Below are positions 45,155-54,929 of a DNA stretch of 64,000 nt, piece after piece (positions within the stretch are counted from its first letter, which is position 1; each line of letters begins with the position of its first letter). Under the pieces are notes generated by a model, which saw nothing but the letters and a program-made list of their open reading frames with translations, searched no databases and was not told where the DNA came from. The stretch comes from CAWBXL01 sp963837365 (GTDB lineage Bacteria > Acidobacteriota > Terriglobia > Terriglobales > Acidobacteriaceae). Made by a program: the position numbers and the translations under genes. The stretch lies in NCBI GenBank assembly GCA_963837365.1, contig CAWIMW010000001.1:1054001-1118000 (forward strand), read 5' to 3'.

Positions 45155-45928
45155 TTAGTTTTGCACAGGTTTGAATTCCACCAGGACAAATCGCGCCGCA
45201 TCCGGAGAGGTGTTCATCAGATCATTCTTCCGCCCCTCGCCAATCCACCAGGCCTCGCCAGGCGCCTTCCGGATATGAATGTCACTGCCAGCGGTCACAT
45301 CCAAATCAGTGACAGGAATCAACAACTCCGATATAGCGGTGTCCGGGGGAGGCAAAATGTCCCTCTGTAGCAGTTGCACGTAGCTGGCCGTGGCCTCGCC
45401 GAGATCAAGCGAGCCGCGGAATTTCTTGTTTGGGTCCACGGGCGGATTGACCGCACTGCTTCCATAATCCCACTTGCCGGTGTTCGCCTGATAGCCGAAC
45501 GTGGTCACTTTTGGATTCAAAAACTCGATTGTAATATTGCGGTACTCGCTGGTGCGGTCGTTGCGCATACCGCGCGCCGGGCCGCCGTAGAAGAATCGAG
45601 TATCTCCCTGGTTAAACCGGAAATTGAATATCTGCGATTCTCCCTGGTTCCACATCACCATTTCACAATCTTGCAGGGTCACGACGATAAAGTTGTAATG
45701 ATGCTGCACAAAGACATGTTCAGTTGGCCGCAATAAAATCTCAAATACGCGCGCCTGATTATTACTCAGCAACAGGTGGTAGTGAGGCTCAGCGGTCATT
45801 TCGTCGGGAATGGGTTCCTGGGCGTGGCCCTGCGGGACACTGAGGGCCAACCATGCAGCTGCCAGAAATCCCAGCAAAGGCAGCTCTCGCCGGGGAACCC
45901 GGAGCCAGGGCAGAATCGGATATCTCAT
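45155..45928 (-). CDS. Secreted cupin-like protein of unknown function
   Basis: 257 residues. A long N-terminus with a hydrophobic signal (LLGFLAAAWLALSVPQGHAQ) is followed by HYHLLLSNNQARVFEILLRPTEHVFVQHHYNFIVVTLQDCEMVMW, a beta-rich pattern with a His cluster that suggests a cupin metal site. A second strand set follows near VTDLDVTAGSDIHIRKAPGEAWWIGEG. Enzymatic activity is not established. Confidence 0.65.
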   Translation of the reverse strand: MRYPILPWLRVPRRELPLLGFLAAAWLALSVPQGHAQEPIPDEMTAEPHYHLLLSNNQARVFEILLRPTEHVFVQHHYNFIVVTLQDCEMVMWNQGESQIFNFRFNQGDTRFFYGGPARGMRNDRTSEYRNITIEFLNPKVTTFGYQANTGKWDYGSSAVNPPVDPNKKFRGSLDLGEATASYVQLLQRDILPPPDTAISELLIPVTDLDVTAGSDIHIRKAPGEAWWIGEGRKNDLMNTSPDAARFVLVEFKPVQN

Positions 45929-46133
45929 TGCGGACCTCGCAGCGACACTACTGTTACAACAAATTGTTTACAATTCTTTGACAACCAATGCGGCCATATT
46001 TTTTAAATTTATCTTGATCCAAACACGACTGCCAGTCGGGAGTGAGCCTACTGGAAAGCGAAACGCCCGAATGCGCCTAGGCGGTTTTTTGGATAAGGAA
46101 CGCCGAGAAACCTTGCAGAGGCTGGCTATGACC

Positions 46134-46796
46134 TCAAGCCCCATGCCGGCCTCTGCTCTCGGCGCCGCGTGCCAGATGTTTCGGCGCTTTGGCAGCCTTC
46201 CCCAAACACTCCGCCTGAAATAATCTGTCGTCCACGCGGGAGAGCCGGCGGGCCATCCCCGGCTTCAGCAGCTTGTAATGCTTGATCTCGAACAGATAAT
46301 CCACAATGAACCAGAGAGGCTTCTCGGTAGTCATCCAATGCTGCGGATCAAACCGCTTCAGGTTCACCGGCCGGGAATAATTCCGCAGCGTCCGCTCCCG
46401 CCGCATATTGAAATAAAGATTGAAGTAGCTCATCGCCAGCTCGCGCAGTGAACGATAAACCGGCTCCCGCCACCGGCACCCGCTGTAATTCGATTTTGCA
46501 ATGGCACCCCAGTGCCCATTTACGCGATAGATAGCCATCACATGGTCGGTATCATTCTCCGCTTCTAAATCCCAAATCAGCGGAGGGTAACCGTTGGCCC
46601 ACAGGGCGGCGGCGGCGAACATGGCCCCTTCAAGACAATGAGAACTGTTATGACGCAAGACCAGCCGAGGCGACCAGGCAGTGTCCTCGAGGTGATAAGG
46701 CATGTCATCAACGAATCTCTGGATACCAGAAGGATTCTTCAGGCTGCGCAATTTCCGCAGCTCAGCAGGAGTGAACGACGCGTTGGAGGGGGCCAT
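46134..46796 (-). CDS. Conserved protein with Cys-Asp-His arrangement (transglutaminase-like?)
   Basis: 220 residues, no signal peptide. LRHNSSHCLEGAMFAAAALWANGYPPLIWDL places a Cys at the start of a hydrophobic helix, and NDTDHVMAIYRVNGHWGAIAKSNYSGC adds His and Asp, the order seen in papain/transglutaminase-type folds. The C-terminal 40 residues are Arg/Lys-rich. The catalytic assignment is inference; the family is otherwise unrecognised. Confidence 0.6.
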   Translation of the reverse strand: MAPSNASFTPAELRKLRSLKNPSGIQRFVDDMPYHLEDTAWSPRLVLRHNSSHCLEGAMFAAAALWANGYPPLIWDLEAENDTDHVMAIYRVNGHWGAIAKSNYSGCRWREPVYRSLRELAMSYFNLYFNMRRERTLRNYSRPVNLKRFDPQHWMTTEKPLWFIVDYLFEIKHYKLLKPGMARRLSRVDDRLFQAECLGKAAKAPKHLARGAESRGRHGA

Positions 46797-46865
46797 TGCT
46801 ATGGAAAGTTTATCCGAGATCAGGCGAGCAGGGGATTAACCATATAAGCCCACAACACAAAAGCT

Positions 46866-46928
46866 GCCGCAGATTCACGCAGGTCTTCGCGGATTTAGGA
46901 TCTGCGTTAATCCGTGTAAATCTGCGGC
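46866..46928. repeat. Dispersed palindromic repeat, family A, copy 3
   Basis: GCCGCAGATTCACGCAGG on the left and AATCCGTGTAAATCTGCGGC on the right, followed by GAAAACTTTTGATC. The orientation and right flank match copies at 2257 and 6971. It is adjacent to the end of the minus-strand phosphatase gene. Confidence 0.72.
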
Positions 46929-46941
46929 GAAAACTTTTGAT

Positions 46942-47634
46942 CTATTCCGAAAACAGCTCCGTCAACTCCCGCGCCGAATCCACCAACACATCCGGCGGTT
47001 CAGCGCTCAAGGTGTGCGGCGCAAATCCATACGTTACTCCGCAAGACCACAATCCGGCATTGCGCGCGGTAGCCACATCCACATGAGAATCGCCAACAAG
47101 CAAAGCCTGCTCAGGAGCAATGCCAGTCTCCCGCAAAATCACCTGCGCCCCCTCGGGATCAGGCTTTTTGGTAGCAAAACTATTCCCACCATAAACCGAC
47201 CCAAAAAACGGAGCCAATCCCAGAGCCTCCACAATCGCCCGCGAAGGCACGACCGGCTTATTGGTGAGCACAGCCAGCTTCCGCGAAAGTCCATTCCGGC
47301 CCTGAATCACCACAAGTGCGTCCACAATCCCATCATAAAGACGGGTATGGTCCAGCTTGTGCTCGCGATAATACGAAAGAAAAAACTCCAGCCCGGTCTT
47401 TACTAGCGACTCATCATCCGCCTCAGCTCTCAGCGCCCGCCGGATCAGCATAGGCGCGCCATCGCCCACGTAGCTGGCAATCACATACTCCGGCAACTCC
47501 GGACGCCCGATATGCCGCAACGCCGCATTCACCGAATGCACCAGATCAAGACGTGAATCAATTAAGGTCCCATCCAGATCGAAGATGACGAGCCGAATGT
47601 GTGAGGGATCAAATTGCCGGTGGAAGCGAATCAT
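46942..47634 (-). CDS. gph: HAD-family phosphatase, phosphoglycolate phosphatase-like
   Basis: 230 residues from the ATG at 47634 (MIRFHRQFDPSHIR...). The frame is open 39 codons further upstream, but that part is not conserved. Motif I DLDGTLIDS, motif II LTNKP, motif III KKPDPEGAQ and motif IV VGDSHVDVATARNAG, with a helical C1 cap. PGP-type enzymes hydrolyse 2-phosphoglycolate; other small phosphate esters are possible. Confidence 0.82.
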   Translation of the reverse strand: MIRFHRQFDPSHIRLVIFDLDGTLIDSRLDLVHSVNAALRHIGRPELPEYVIASYVGDGAPMLIRRALRAEADDESLVKTGLEFFLSYYREHKLDHTRLYDGIVDALVVIQGRNGLSRKLAVLTNKPVVPSRAIVEALGLAPFFGSVYGGNSFATKKPDPEGAQVILRETGIAPEQALLVGDSHVDVATARNAGLWSCGVTYGFAPHTLSAEPPDVLVDSARELTELFSE

Positions 47635-47980
47635 TGAGAAAACCCAGAATATCATCCTCGGACCCCGAGGGGATTTTAAGGGTCGTATCAGGGCATCGGC
47701 TTCAGCCGCGCCGCAAGAAATAGTTGTAGCGATCTCGCGCCCATGGCGCAACTACCACGAAGGTAGACTTCTACGCACCTCATCAGCGCCAAACATCATT
47801 TTTCAAGATGCATGCGGCATGCCTGAAGGCGATGCCCTGATACGAATCTCAATCGCCTCAGATGTACTGCTTCCGAATCGAAACGTCTGCGTCATCCTCT
47901 GCTTCCCTCCTTCCCCGTCCCGGTTTACAATACCTCGTACCATCTGTCAGGCTCTACCATCTCAAGCGAGGTAGGAATGG
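47635..47980. other. 346-base region between gph and the E1 dehydrogenase gene
   Basis: Divergent promoter region. A 129-codon plus-strand frame (47585-47974) is mostly the antisense of the gph upstream frame and shows no family pattern. No recognisable promoter hexamer pair was found. GAGGTAGGAAT supplies the ribosome site for the gene at 47981. Confidence 0.45.
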
Positions 47981-50191
47981 ATGGCGACCACCAAAACCGA
48001 CCCTAAACCCATTGCCGTTGCCAACCACAAGGGCAAGACCTATCAGGGCCTGACCCACCAGCAGCTCATCGAAATCTATCGCTGGATGTACACCTCGCGA
48101 CGGGTGGACGACAAAGAAATCCTGCTCAAGCGCCAGCAAAAGATCTTCTTCCAGATTTCCGGGGCCGGCCACGAAGCTGCCGGAGTAGCGGCAGCCATGG
48201 CCATGAAACCCGGCTACGACTGGTTCTATCCTTATTACAGAGACCGCGCCCTTTGCCTGGCTCTGGGCGCAACGCCGTACCAGATGCTCTTGCAAAGCGT
48301 AGGCGCAGCTGATGACCCCAGTTCCGGCGGCCGCCAAATGCCGTCACACTGGAGCTACCCGGACCTGAACATAGTCACGCAGTCCTCAGCAACAGGAACG
48401 CAAATCTTGCAAGCGGTGGGATGCTCAGAAATCCCGCGCTACCTGCTGGCCCATCCCGGGGCCGCGCAAAAAGTCGAAGGCGATTACCGCGAATTCAAAG
48501 AAGTAAAATTCCGCAGCGACGAAGTGACCTATGTCTCTCTGGGCGACGGCACGACCAGCCAGGGAGAGTTCTGGGAAGCCCTGAACGCCGCCGCCAACCG
48601 CCGCCTGCCCATCATCTTCGCCGTGCAAGACAATGGATACGCGATCTCCGTTCCAGTCGAAGTGCAAACCGCCGGCGGGAGTATCTCGCGCCTGGTCTCC
48701 AGCTTCCCCAATTTTCACTTCGAAGAAATTGACGGCACTGACCCGGTAGAAAGCTACGCTGCGTTCACCCGGGCAGTAGCGCACTGCCGCGCAGGAGAAG
48801 GCCCATCGTTCGTCCACGCGCACGTAATCCGCCCCTACTCGCACTCGTTGTCGGATGACGAAAAGTTATATCGCCCCGAATCCGAGCGCCACGACGACGC
48901 CGCCAGAGACCCGATCAGCCGCATGCAAATGTTTTTGCTGCGCGAGGCGATCCTGGATGAAAAGGGAATCAACAAATTAGAGAAGCAGGTAGACGACGAT
49001 CTACAGATTGCGACGGATCAAGCCTTGTCCGCGGCACCCGCCACACCGGACAGCATCACCAGGTTCCTATATTCGCCGAACGTTGATGCAACGTCGCAAG
49101 CATTCCACACCGAGCCAGTCTTCGCGCAAGCAGAAGTCAACCACGACGGCAAAAAGCCAGCCGCCAAAACCATGGCCGACCTGATCAACCACACGCTGCG
49201 CGACGAAATGCGCCACGATGAGCGCATAATAATCTTCGGAGAAGACGTAGCCGACTGCTCCCGCGAACAACATCTTCAGCAAAAGTCGGTCAAAGGAAAA
49301 GGCGGAGTCTTCAAACTGACCTTCGGCCTGCAAACCGAATTCGGTTCCGAACGAGTCTTCAACTCTCCGCTAGCCGAAGCCGCCATCATAGGCCGCGCCA
49401 CGGGCATGGCCACAAGAGGCCTGAAGCCGGTGGTAGAAATCCAGTTCTTCGACTACATCTGGCCCGCCATGATGCAATTGCGCGACGAACTCCCCATCAT
49501 GCGCTGGCGCTCCAACAACGGATTCTCCTCGCCCATTGTGGTTCGCGTGGCCATTGGAGGCTACCTAACCGGTGGGGCCATCTATCACTCGCAATGCGGC
49601 GAAAGCATCTTCACGCACACGCCGGGGATGCGCGTCGTATTTCCGTCGAACGCTCTAGACGCCGTCGGCCTACTGCGCACCGCCATCCGCTGCGACGACC
49701 CGGTCTTGTTCCTGGAGCACAAGCGCCTCTACCGCGAAACCTACGGACGTTCGCCTTATCCCGGCCCCGACTACATGGTCCCGTTCGGCAAAGCAAGAAT
49801 TGTCCAACCGGGCACCGATCTGACCATCATCACCTACGGAGCCGTAGTCCCGCGGGCATTACAAGCTGTGCAGAAGTTAGAACGCGAAGATGGAATCAAA
49901 GCCGAACTAATCGATCTCCGCAGCCTGAATCCCTTCGACTGGGAAACCATCGCCGCCTCGGTAGAAAAAACCAGCCGCGCCATCGTGGCCTACGAAGACA
50001 CGCTAAGCTGGGGATACGGCGCCGAAATCGCCGCCCGCATCGCCGACCAACTCTTCCATCATCTCGACGCCCCCGTCCGCCGCGTCGCCGCCACCGACAC
50101 CTTTGTCGCCTACCAACCCCTGCTCGAAAACGCCATTCTCCCCCAAGTCGCCGATCTCTATCGCGCCATGAAGGAATTGGCAGGATATTAA
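47981..50191 (+). CDS. Fused E1 alpha/beta component of a 2-oxoacid dehydrogenase
   Basis: 736 residues. The alpha half (about 20-370) has SRRVDDKEILLKRQQKIFFQISGAGHEAAGVA and the TPP motif GDGTTSQGEFWEALNAAANRRLPIIFAVQDNGYAIS. The beta half (about 395-736) begins MADLINHTLRDEMRHDERIIIFGEDVA and has FNSPLAEAAIIGRATGMATRGLKPVVEIQFFDY and YEDTLSWGYGAEIAARI. It most resembles branched-chain 2-oxoacid dehydrogenase E1, decarboxylating branched 2-oxoacids for acyl-CoA synthesis. No E2 or E3 gene is adjacent, so substrate identity is uncertain. Confidence 0.9.
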   Translation: MATTKTDPKPIAVANHKGKTYQGLTHQQLIEIYRWMYTSRRVDDKEILLKRQQKIFFQISGAGHEAAGVAAAMAMKPGYDWFYPYYRDRALCLALGATPYQMLLQSVGAADDPSSGGRQMPSHWSYPDLNIVTQSSATGTQILQAVGCSEIPRYLLAHPGAAQKVEGDYREFKEVKFRSDEVTYVSLGDGTTSQGEFWEALNAAANRRLPIIFAVQDNGYAISVPVEVQTAGGSISRLVSSFPNFHFEEIDGTDPVESYAAFTRAVAHCRAGEGPSFVHAHVIRPYSHSLSDDEKLYRPESERHDDAARDPISRMQMFLLREAILDEKGINKLEKQVDDDLQIATDQALSAAPATPDSITRFLYSPNVDATSQAFHTEPVFAQAEVNHDGKKPAAKTMADLINHTLRDEMRHDERIIIFGEDVADCSREQHLQQKSVKGKGGVFKLTFGLQTEFGSERVFNSPLAEAAIIGRATGMATRGLKPVVEIQFFDYIWPAMMQLRDELPIMRWRSNNGFSSPIVVRVAIGGYLTGGAIYHSQCGESIFTHTPGMRVVFPSNALDAVGLLRTAIRCDDPVLFLEHKRLYRETYGRSPYPGPDYMVPFGKARIVQPGTDLTIITYGAVVPRALQAVQKLEREDGIKAELIDLRSLNPFDWETIAASVEKTSRAIVAYEDTLSWGYGAEIAARIADQLFHHLDAPVRRVAATDTFVAYQPLLENAILPQVADLYRAMKELAGY

Positions 50192-50409
50192 GAGAAAATT
50201 TCGATCAGCTATTACTTTGACCCAGCGCGATGTAAGAGAGCGAATCGATGGTTGGTGGAACGATGAGTTCTGCTGGAAAATGATTTAAGCGTGATGTTCC
50301 AGCGCCTTGCTCTTCAATGTTCTCTGGCAAACGGACGGTGCTTACGCACCGGCCGGGAGCACTACGCCCTTGATATCACCTTCGCTCTTATCGAGGGGCA
50401 ACCCCCAGA

Positions 50410-51543
50410 TTAGAATAGAGCGATCTTTTCAGGATTATTACTTCCACCGAGATGTGGGCTACCGGCAGAGACTTCTCCGTTCTCTATGCGTCCCGGCATC
50501 TGGACTTCGGCTCTGGTCCGAGGCAAGCTTCCCGGATAGCGTTGCTGTAGGAAAGCGATCAGCTTTTCCCTTACATAGCAGCGCAGGTCCCAGGCCTGTG
50601 GTCCATTGGGTGCGCTCATCAGCGCACGCAACTCCAGGGTATGTTCCCTGGCATCGGTGACCTGCAATCCCCAGGTTTTCTCGTCCCACATTCCAGACGA
50701 TTGCAAAATCTGATGAAGTTCCTCACGTACGACGTCTACGGGAACCGTGTAGTCAACGTATAAGAACACAGTCCCCAGCAGGTCCGCCGTGACCCGCGTC
50801 CAATTCTGAAATGGCTTTTCGATGAAGTACGACAACGGCACAACTAAACGGCGCAGGTCCCAAATTCGCACGATGACATAGGTGGTGCTTATGTCTTCAA
50901 TCCAGCCCCATTCTCCTTCTACGATGACGACATCATCAATGCGGATGGGCTGGGTCAAAGCGATCTGGATGCCGGCGACGATGCTGGCCAGAGTCGGCCG
51001 CATGGCCATGCCCAGCACCAGGCCAGCCAGTCCTGCCGAGGCGAGCAGGCTGGTCCCCAAGGTGCGAATCGAGGGAAAAGTCATCAGCATGATGCCCAAG
51101 GTCAGAAGCACAACCACGACCACAAAGATGCGGCGAAGTACCTGGGTCTGCGTTCGAATACTTCTGGCGGTAAGATTGTCGGCCACGTCAATGGCATACT
51201 TGGCCGAAAGGGCATCGCTGAAAACGTCCGCCAGCAGGATTACAGTCCAGGCGATGGAGCCGATCACACCCAGCCCGAGAACGTGTTGCAGCGGGCTCAG
51301 TATCTCGGGACGGATGGGTAAGAGCGGCACGGCCAGCAGGATGGCGATCAGAGGGAATATCCAGCGGGTTGGTCTTTGGCCGTGCCGGAGCAGCGAGTCG
51401 TCAACGACGGTGCTGGTCTTTCGCGCCAGGCGCTTGATCAACAGGAACAATAAATAGTGCACCAGCAGGGAAAGCAAGACTGCGCCTGCTAAACCTCCAG
51501 CTGCCCATAGCCAAGGCCTCCAGCGTTCCAACTCGAAAATCAT
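50410..51543 (-). CDS. MscS-family mechanosensitive channel (first)
   Basis: 377 residues from the ATG at 51543, behind a strong AGGGAGGAGAC site; the longer frame to 51663 is rejected. There are four to five membrane segments, then the MscS pore helix LLASAGLAGLVLGMAMRPTLASIVAGIQIALTQPIRIDDVVIVEGEWGWIEDI, and a C-terminal alpha/beta vestibule (DLRRLVVPLSYFIEKPFQNWTR). It releases solutes under low osmolarity. Confidence 0.9.
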   Translation of the reverse strand: MIFELERWRPWLWAAGGLAGAVLLSLLVHYLLFLLIKRLARKTSTVVDDSLLRHGQRPTRWIFPLIAILLAVPLLPIRPEILSPLQHVLGLGVIGSIAWTVILLADVFSDALSAKYAIDVADNLTARSIRTQTQVLRRIFVVVVVLLTLGIMLMTFPSIRTLGTSLLASAGLAGLVLGMAMRPTLASIVAGIQIALTQPIRIDDVVIVEGEWGWIEDISTTYVIVRIWDLRRLVVPLSYFIEKPFQNWTRVTADLLGTVFLYVDYTVPVDVVREELHQILQSSGMWDEKTWGLQVTDAREHTLELRALMSAPNGPQAWDLRCYVREKLIAFLQQRYPGSLPRTRAEVQMPGRIENGEVSAGSPHLGGSNNPEKIALF

Positions 51544-51845
51544 TGATCTGTCTCCTCCCTTCGCAAATTCGGCCGGCTGGAACACATTTGCCGACGATAA
51601 CCAACAGTAGACATGAATATCCTTAGAGTACCCCTTTTTGAGTCTTGAAGAGGAGTCGAACAACTCAAAGTGGCGGTCGAAAATGAGCCGATAATCGTTG
51701 ACTTATCCGACCCCGATTGGTATACTTAAGTCATAGAAAACAAGATACATAGGTCTAATAAGCGGCGTCGAGCCCCTGCCTTCGCCGTGGGGGAGAAGTG
51801 TCGTCAACAGACCATCATTTCGCCAGGGAGATTCGGAAAATCAAA
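51544..51845. other. 302-base divergent promoter region
   Basis: Lies between the minus-strand MscS gene and the plus-strand monooxygenase-like gene. The only clear element is the plus-strand promoter at 51698-51726. The TTGACT-TATACT unit fits consensus well. Confidence 0.5.
51698..51726 (+). promoter_or_regulatory. Sigma-70-type promoter
   Basis: TTGACT (51698-51703), a 17-base spacer, and TATACT (51721-51726), each five of six to consensus. It would drive the monooxygenase-like gene with a leader of about 110 bases. Confidence 0.68.
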
Positions 51846-52148
51846 TTGAAAATCACTCGCAATGTGCATGTCCAACTGAAGGATGGGAAACAGAAGGAGT
51901 TCGTCCAGCTGTTCGAGTCGCAAATTCTGCCGGTGCTTCGGCAGCAGAAGGGATTCCAGGATGAGGTTACCTTGGTGGACAACAACCGGGCGCTCATCAT
52001 CAGCTTCTGGGATGATCGCAAGAACGCCGAGATGTATCACAACTCGGTGTACCCGAAGCTGGCGGAAAAGTTGAGTCCGATGATTCAGGAGCCTCTGAAG
52101 TTGGAGACCTTCGAGGTGGCCACGACTACCTTGACAGTGGCTGCCTAG
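51846..52148 (+). CDS. Antibiotic-biosynthesis-monooxygenase-like ferredoxin-fold protein
   Basis: 100 residues if started at the TTG at 51846 (MKITRNVHVQLKDGKQ...), where family similarity begins; a GTG at 51798 would add 16 residues. VQLFESQILPVLRQQKGFQDEVTLVDNNRALIISFWDD is the dimeric alpha/beta-barrel (ABM) pattern. Such small proteins act on quinones or haem, or have no known substrate. A terminator follows at 52179. Confidence 0.7.
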   Translation: MKITRNVHVQLKDGKQKEFVQLFESQILPVLRQQKGFQDEVTLVDNNRALIISFWDDRKNAEMYHNSVYPKLAEKLSPMIQEPLKLETFEVATTTLTVAA

Positions 52149-52178
52149 TTCCATCCGCCGGTTGCTCTGCGCAGAGTG

Positions 52179-52207
52179 AAGGCCCCGTCCTGGGGCCTTT
52201 TTCTTTT
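52179..52207. terminator. Bidirectional rho-independent terminator
   Basis: The perfect stem AAGGCCCC/GGGGCCTT with loop GTCCT is followed by TTTCTTTT. It lies between the plus-strand monooxygenase-like gene and the convergent antiporter gene. Confidence 0.88.
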
Positions 52208-52210
52208 GCC

Positions 52211-53425
52211 CTAACTCTGGGTTGCTGAGAGCCGGCTCCTTCCTGAGCTAATGCTGCCGATGATCACAATTGCATTGGTGACAAGGATGACAGCGAAAGC
52301 AATAGCTGGAAGGAAGGCGAATTCAGCGCCCATAGTTTCTACGACCTGGATGGCAAGAACCGCGGTAATCAGCCCTCTAGGGAGAATCCAGATAATGAGC
52401 TGGCGTTCGTTCTCCGGTATCTCGTGGCGCGACCAACGGCTGACCCGGGAGGCGAGCCACCTTCCCAGAACGATGGCCCCGAGAATTCCCAGCGTGGGCA
52501 AGATGAATCGCGGGGCAACGAACTCCATCACCACGCCCAGGAGGGCAAAAAAGAAGGTCCGGAGCAGGAAGGCCAGTTCCGAATGAAAAGTCAGGATGGG
52601 AAGATGTTCCTGCCCGGGAGAAACCCCGAGTTCTTCGGCGCTTTCGATCAATGGTCGGATGGCGCCTGAAAAATTGGCCAAGGTTAAGCCGAAGGCGACA
52701 ACCGCGATCAACCCGCTGCTATGGAGGGCTTGGCTAGTCGCATAGAGCAGGAGAACCACGCCAAAGGTAAGGACGTGCCAGAATTGCTGCTCGGAAAGCA
52801 GGGGCAGAAGGCGGGACCACAACGCTCCAACTACGAAGGCGAGAATCAATGGGATGCCCACTTCGCGGATCAAAGCCGGCAACACGCCATGCAGGGTACC
52901 ACCGCCATTTAAATTGATTAGACTCTCCGCAGTGAGAACGGCCAGGACATCACCGAGGGAGGCCTCCAGCAGCAGGGTCACTTTCGTCGCGTCGGAGACT
53001 TGCATTTGCTGAAGTATGGGCAAGACCATGGAACTGCTGGTGCAACCCACGATGGCGCCGACCAGCAGCGACGGAATGATGGGGAGTTGCAGGCCGAAGT
53101 GGGCAACCATCTCCACTAGACCCACCGTGAGAACATAACTCAACACTGACAACAGTAGAGCCCCGGGAAAATGACGGACCGTCTCGCGGAGTTTGAGTTC
53201 GAGTCCACCCTCGAAGAGAATCACGATCAACGCCAGCGTGCCAAAGGCGTGGGTAACGGGTTTGAACTTTTCTACATCGACCCAGTGCATGACTGGGCCA
53301 ATTAACACACCGATCCCAATCAGCACCACCAGGTCCGGAATCCGGGTATGACGAAACAGCCGGTTGGCAACGAATGCCAACACGATGAGACCACCGAGCA
53401 GGCCAAATAAGAGAGATATATCCAT
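52211..53425 (-). CDS. Cation/proton antiporter (monovalent CPA family)
   Basis: 404 residues, about 12 membrane segments. HTRIPDLVVLIGIGVLIGPVM and GTLALIVILFEGGLELKLRE begin the fold, and VGAIVGCTSSSMVLPIL and LLLEASLGDVLAVLTAESL contain the ion-path polar residues (an E...GD pattern). No KTN/RCK domain is present. It is probably a Na+ or K+/H+ exchanger. It lies between the two MscS-related regions and is on the same strand as the second MscS gene. Confidence 0.88.
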   Translation of the reverse strand: MDISLLFGLLGGLIVLAFVANRLFRHTRIPDLVVLIGIGVLIGPVMHWVDVEKFKPVTHAFGTLALIVILFEGGLELKLRETVRHFPGALLLSVLSYVLTVGLVEMVAHFGLQLPIIPSLLVGAIVGCTSSSMVLPILQQMQVSDATKVTLLLEASLGDVLAVLTAESLINLNGGGTLHGVLPALIREVGIPLILAFVVGALWSRLLPLLSEQQFWHVLTFGVVLLLYATSQALHSSGLIAVVAFGLTLANFSGAIRPLIESAEELGVSPGQEHLPILTFHSELAFLLRTFFFALLGVVMEFVAPRFILPTLGILGAIVLGRWLASRVSRWSRHEIPENERQLIIWILPRGLITAVLAIQVVETMGAEFAFLPAIAFAVILVTNAIVIIGSISSGRSRLSATQS

Positions 53426-53466
53426 ATTGATCAGGCAGTTCGAGTCCGGTCTTCGCGGAACACCGC

Positions 53467-54399
53467 CTACGGCATGTATTGCGGATCGACGGCTCCTTTG
53501 CCCTCGGCGAACTGCACGTTGAGGCGTGGCATATTCACCAATTCGAAGGTTGCGGACGCCAGCCGGATCCTGTTATTGGATTTGTCGACCTCTTCGAGAA
53601 TGCGAGTGAAGAGGCGGTCCTTCACGAACCGGCGCTTTCGGTAGTCAACGATGTAGCGAGCTGTGAACTCGATCCAGTTATCGTTGGCTGCCAAGGTAAT
53701 CATCGGTTCGATTTTCGCTTCCTCCAGACGGTATTTCTTCACCGCAGTTCGCCAAGCCTCAAGCGACTGGATCGCATAGTCGCGGCAAGTCTCGTTCACT
53801 ACATTCTCAAGCGCACCGCGTGTGTATTCCCAGTCGGAGCCATATCTCACCGGCAAGGTGATTTCGTCCCATAGAAATGGGAAATCAGCTGAATAGTTGT
53901 ACACCGGCTCCTTGAAGATAAAACTGTTTGCCACGCGCACGATGCGTCCATTGTAGAGATCGCCGTGGACCCACTCACCCACCTCCATGAGAGTCGTGCG
54001 GAGAACACCCACGTCGATTACGTCGCCTTTGATTCCTCCCAACTGCACGCGATCTCCGGGGGAATAGAAATTCCCCACCGACACCGCTACCCAACCTGCA
54101 ACGCTGGCGATGACTTCCTGCAATGCAAAGGCGATACCCGCCCCGGCCACGCCCAAGGCAACCGTCAGACCGGCAAGGCGGTCACTAAAGACGGTGGCTA
54201 ACACTGCAATACTGGCAATGTATCCAATGAATGTAATGAACTTCCGAACACGATACCGAGTGTCCGTGTCCATCACGTAGCGTCCAATGGAACGCTGTGC
54301 CAGCCGGGCAAGCGCATAGACGATGAGAAGACCGGCAAGCGCCGCGACGAATTTACCCAAGGTAGGGTCAAACAGCCAACGTCTAAGTTGGTCTTCCAT
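53467..54399 (-). CDS. MscS-family mechanosensitive channel (second)
   Basis: 310 residues from the ATG at 54399, behind AAGGAGGAGTT; the frame upstream to 54513 is not conserved. About three N-terminal membrane segments precede LGVAGAGIAFALQEVIASVAGWVAVSVGNFYSPGDRVQLGGIKGDVIDVGVLRTTLMEVGEW, the pore and beta domain. The C-terminus has KYRLEEAKIEPMITLAANDNWIEFTARYIVDYRKRR. It is only distantly similar to the first MscS. Confidence 0.9.
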   Translation of the reverse strand: MEDQLRRWLFDPTLGKFVAALAGLLIVYALARLAQRSIGRYVMDTDTRYRVRKFITFIGYIASIAVLATVFSDRLAGLTVALGVAGAGIAFALQEVIASVAGWVAVSVGNFYSPGDRVQLGGIKGDVIDVGVLRTTLMEVGEWVHGDLYNGRIVRVANSFIFKEPVYNYSADFPFLWDEITLPVRYGSDWEYTRGALENVVNETCRDYAIQSLEAWRTAVKKYRLEEAKIEPMITLAANDNWIEFTARYIVDYRKRRFVKDRLFTRILEEVDKSNNRIRLASATFELVNMPRLNVQFAEGKGAVDPQYMP

Positions 54400-54929
54400 A
54401 ACTCCTCCTTCGGTTTTTCGCTGCCTGTTCGGAAAGCCCGCGGCCTGAGGTTCGATTGTACGGGAGTCTGGTGGAAAATAATGACCGAGCCATCGGTAAC
54501 GGAGAACCAACAAGGCGAATTAAAGCGAGGATCTGAATCCACTATCACCAGAATCGGACGTATCACGTTCTGCGTCCTGCTTATTTTCTGAACTCTATCA
54601 AGTGCGCGCGGGCTCCGCTCCCACCCATCGACGCCTACCTTTCGCCGGGAAGCGGCATGGAGAGCGGAATGTTTTTCCTTCTGCAAGACGGAGGCACAGT
54701 CCTCGTCTGGCCGGTTTCGGGAGACAACCTGGCTAAATTACTCCAAGGTGCGCAGACGTCCACCGATTCCGGGGCCTATGCTCCCAACGGACATCCGGAA
54801 AAAGAGGTCCTGCAAGTTGGCGGCAACATTACAACTCCGAGCAATAATGGCGTACCGTGAGCGCATGGCCGGTCCCCGACAGCAAGATGCACGATTTGCT
54901 GACGGTCCCTAACCATTGAACTGAGGCAG
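54400..54929. other. 530-base region without a confident gene
   Basis: A 67-codon plus-strand frame at 54657-54860 (contains FFLLQDGGTVLVWPVSGDNLA) is possible but has no clear ribosome site or family. The rest shows no repeat, promoter or RNA structure that I can support. Confidence 0.45.
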
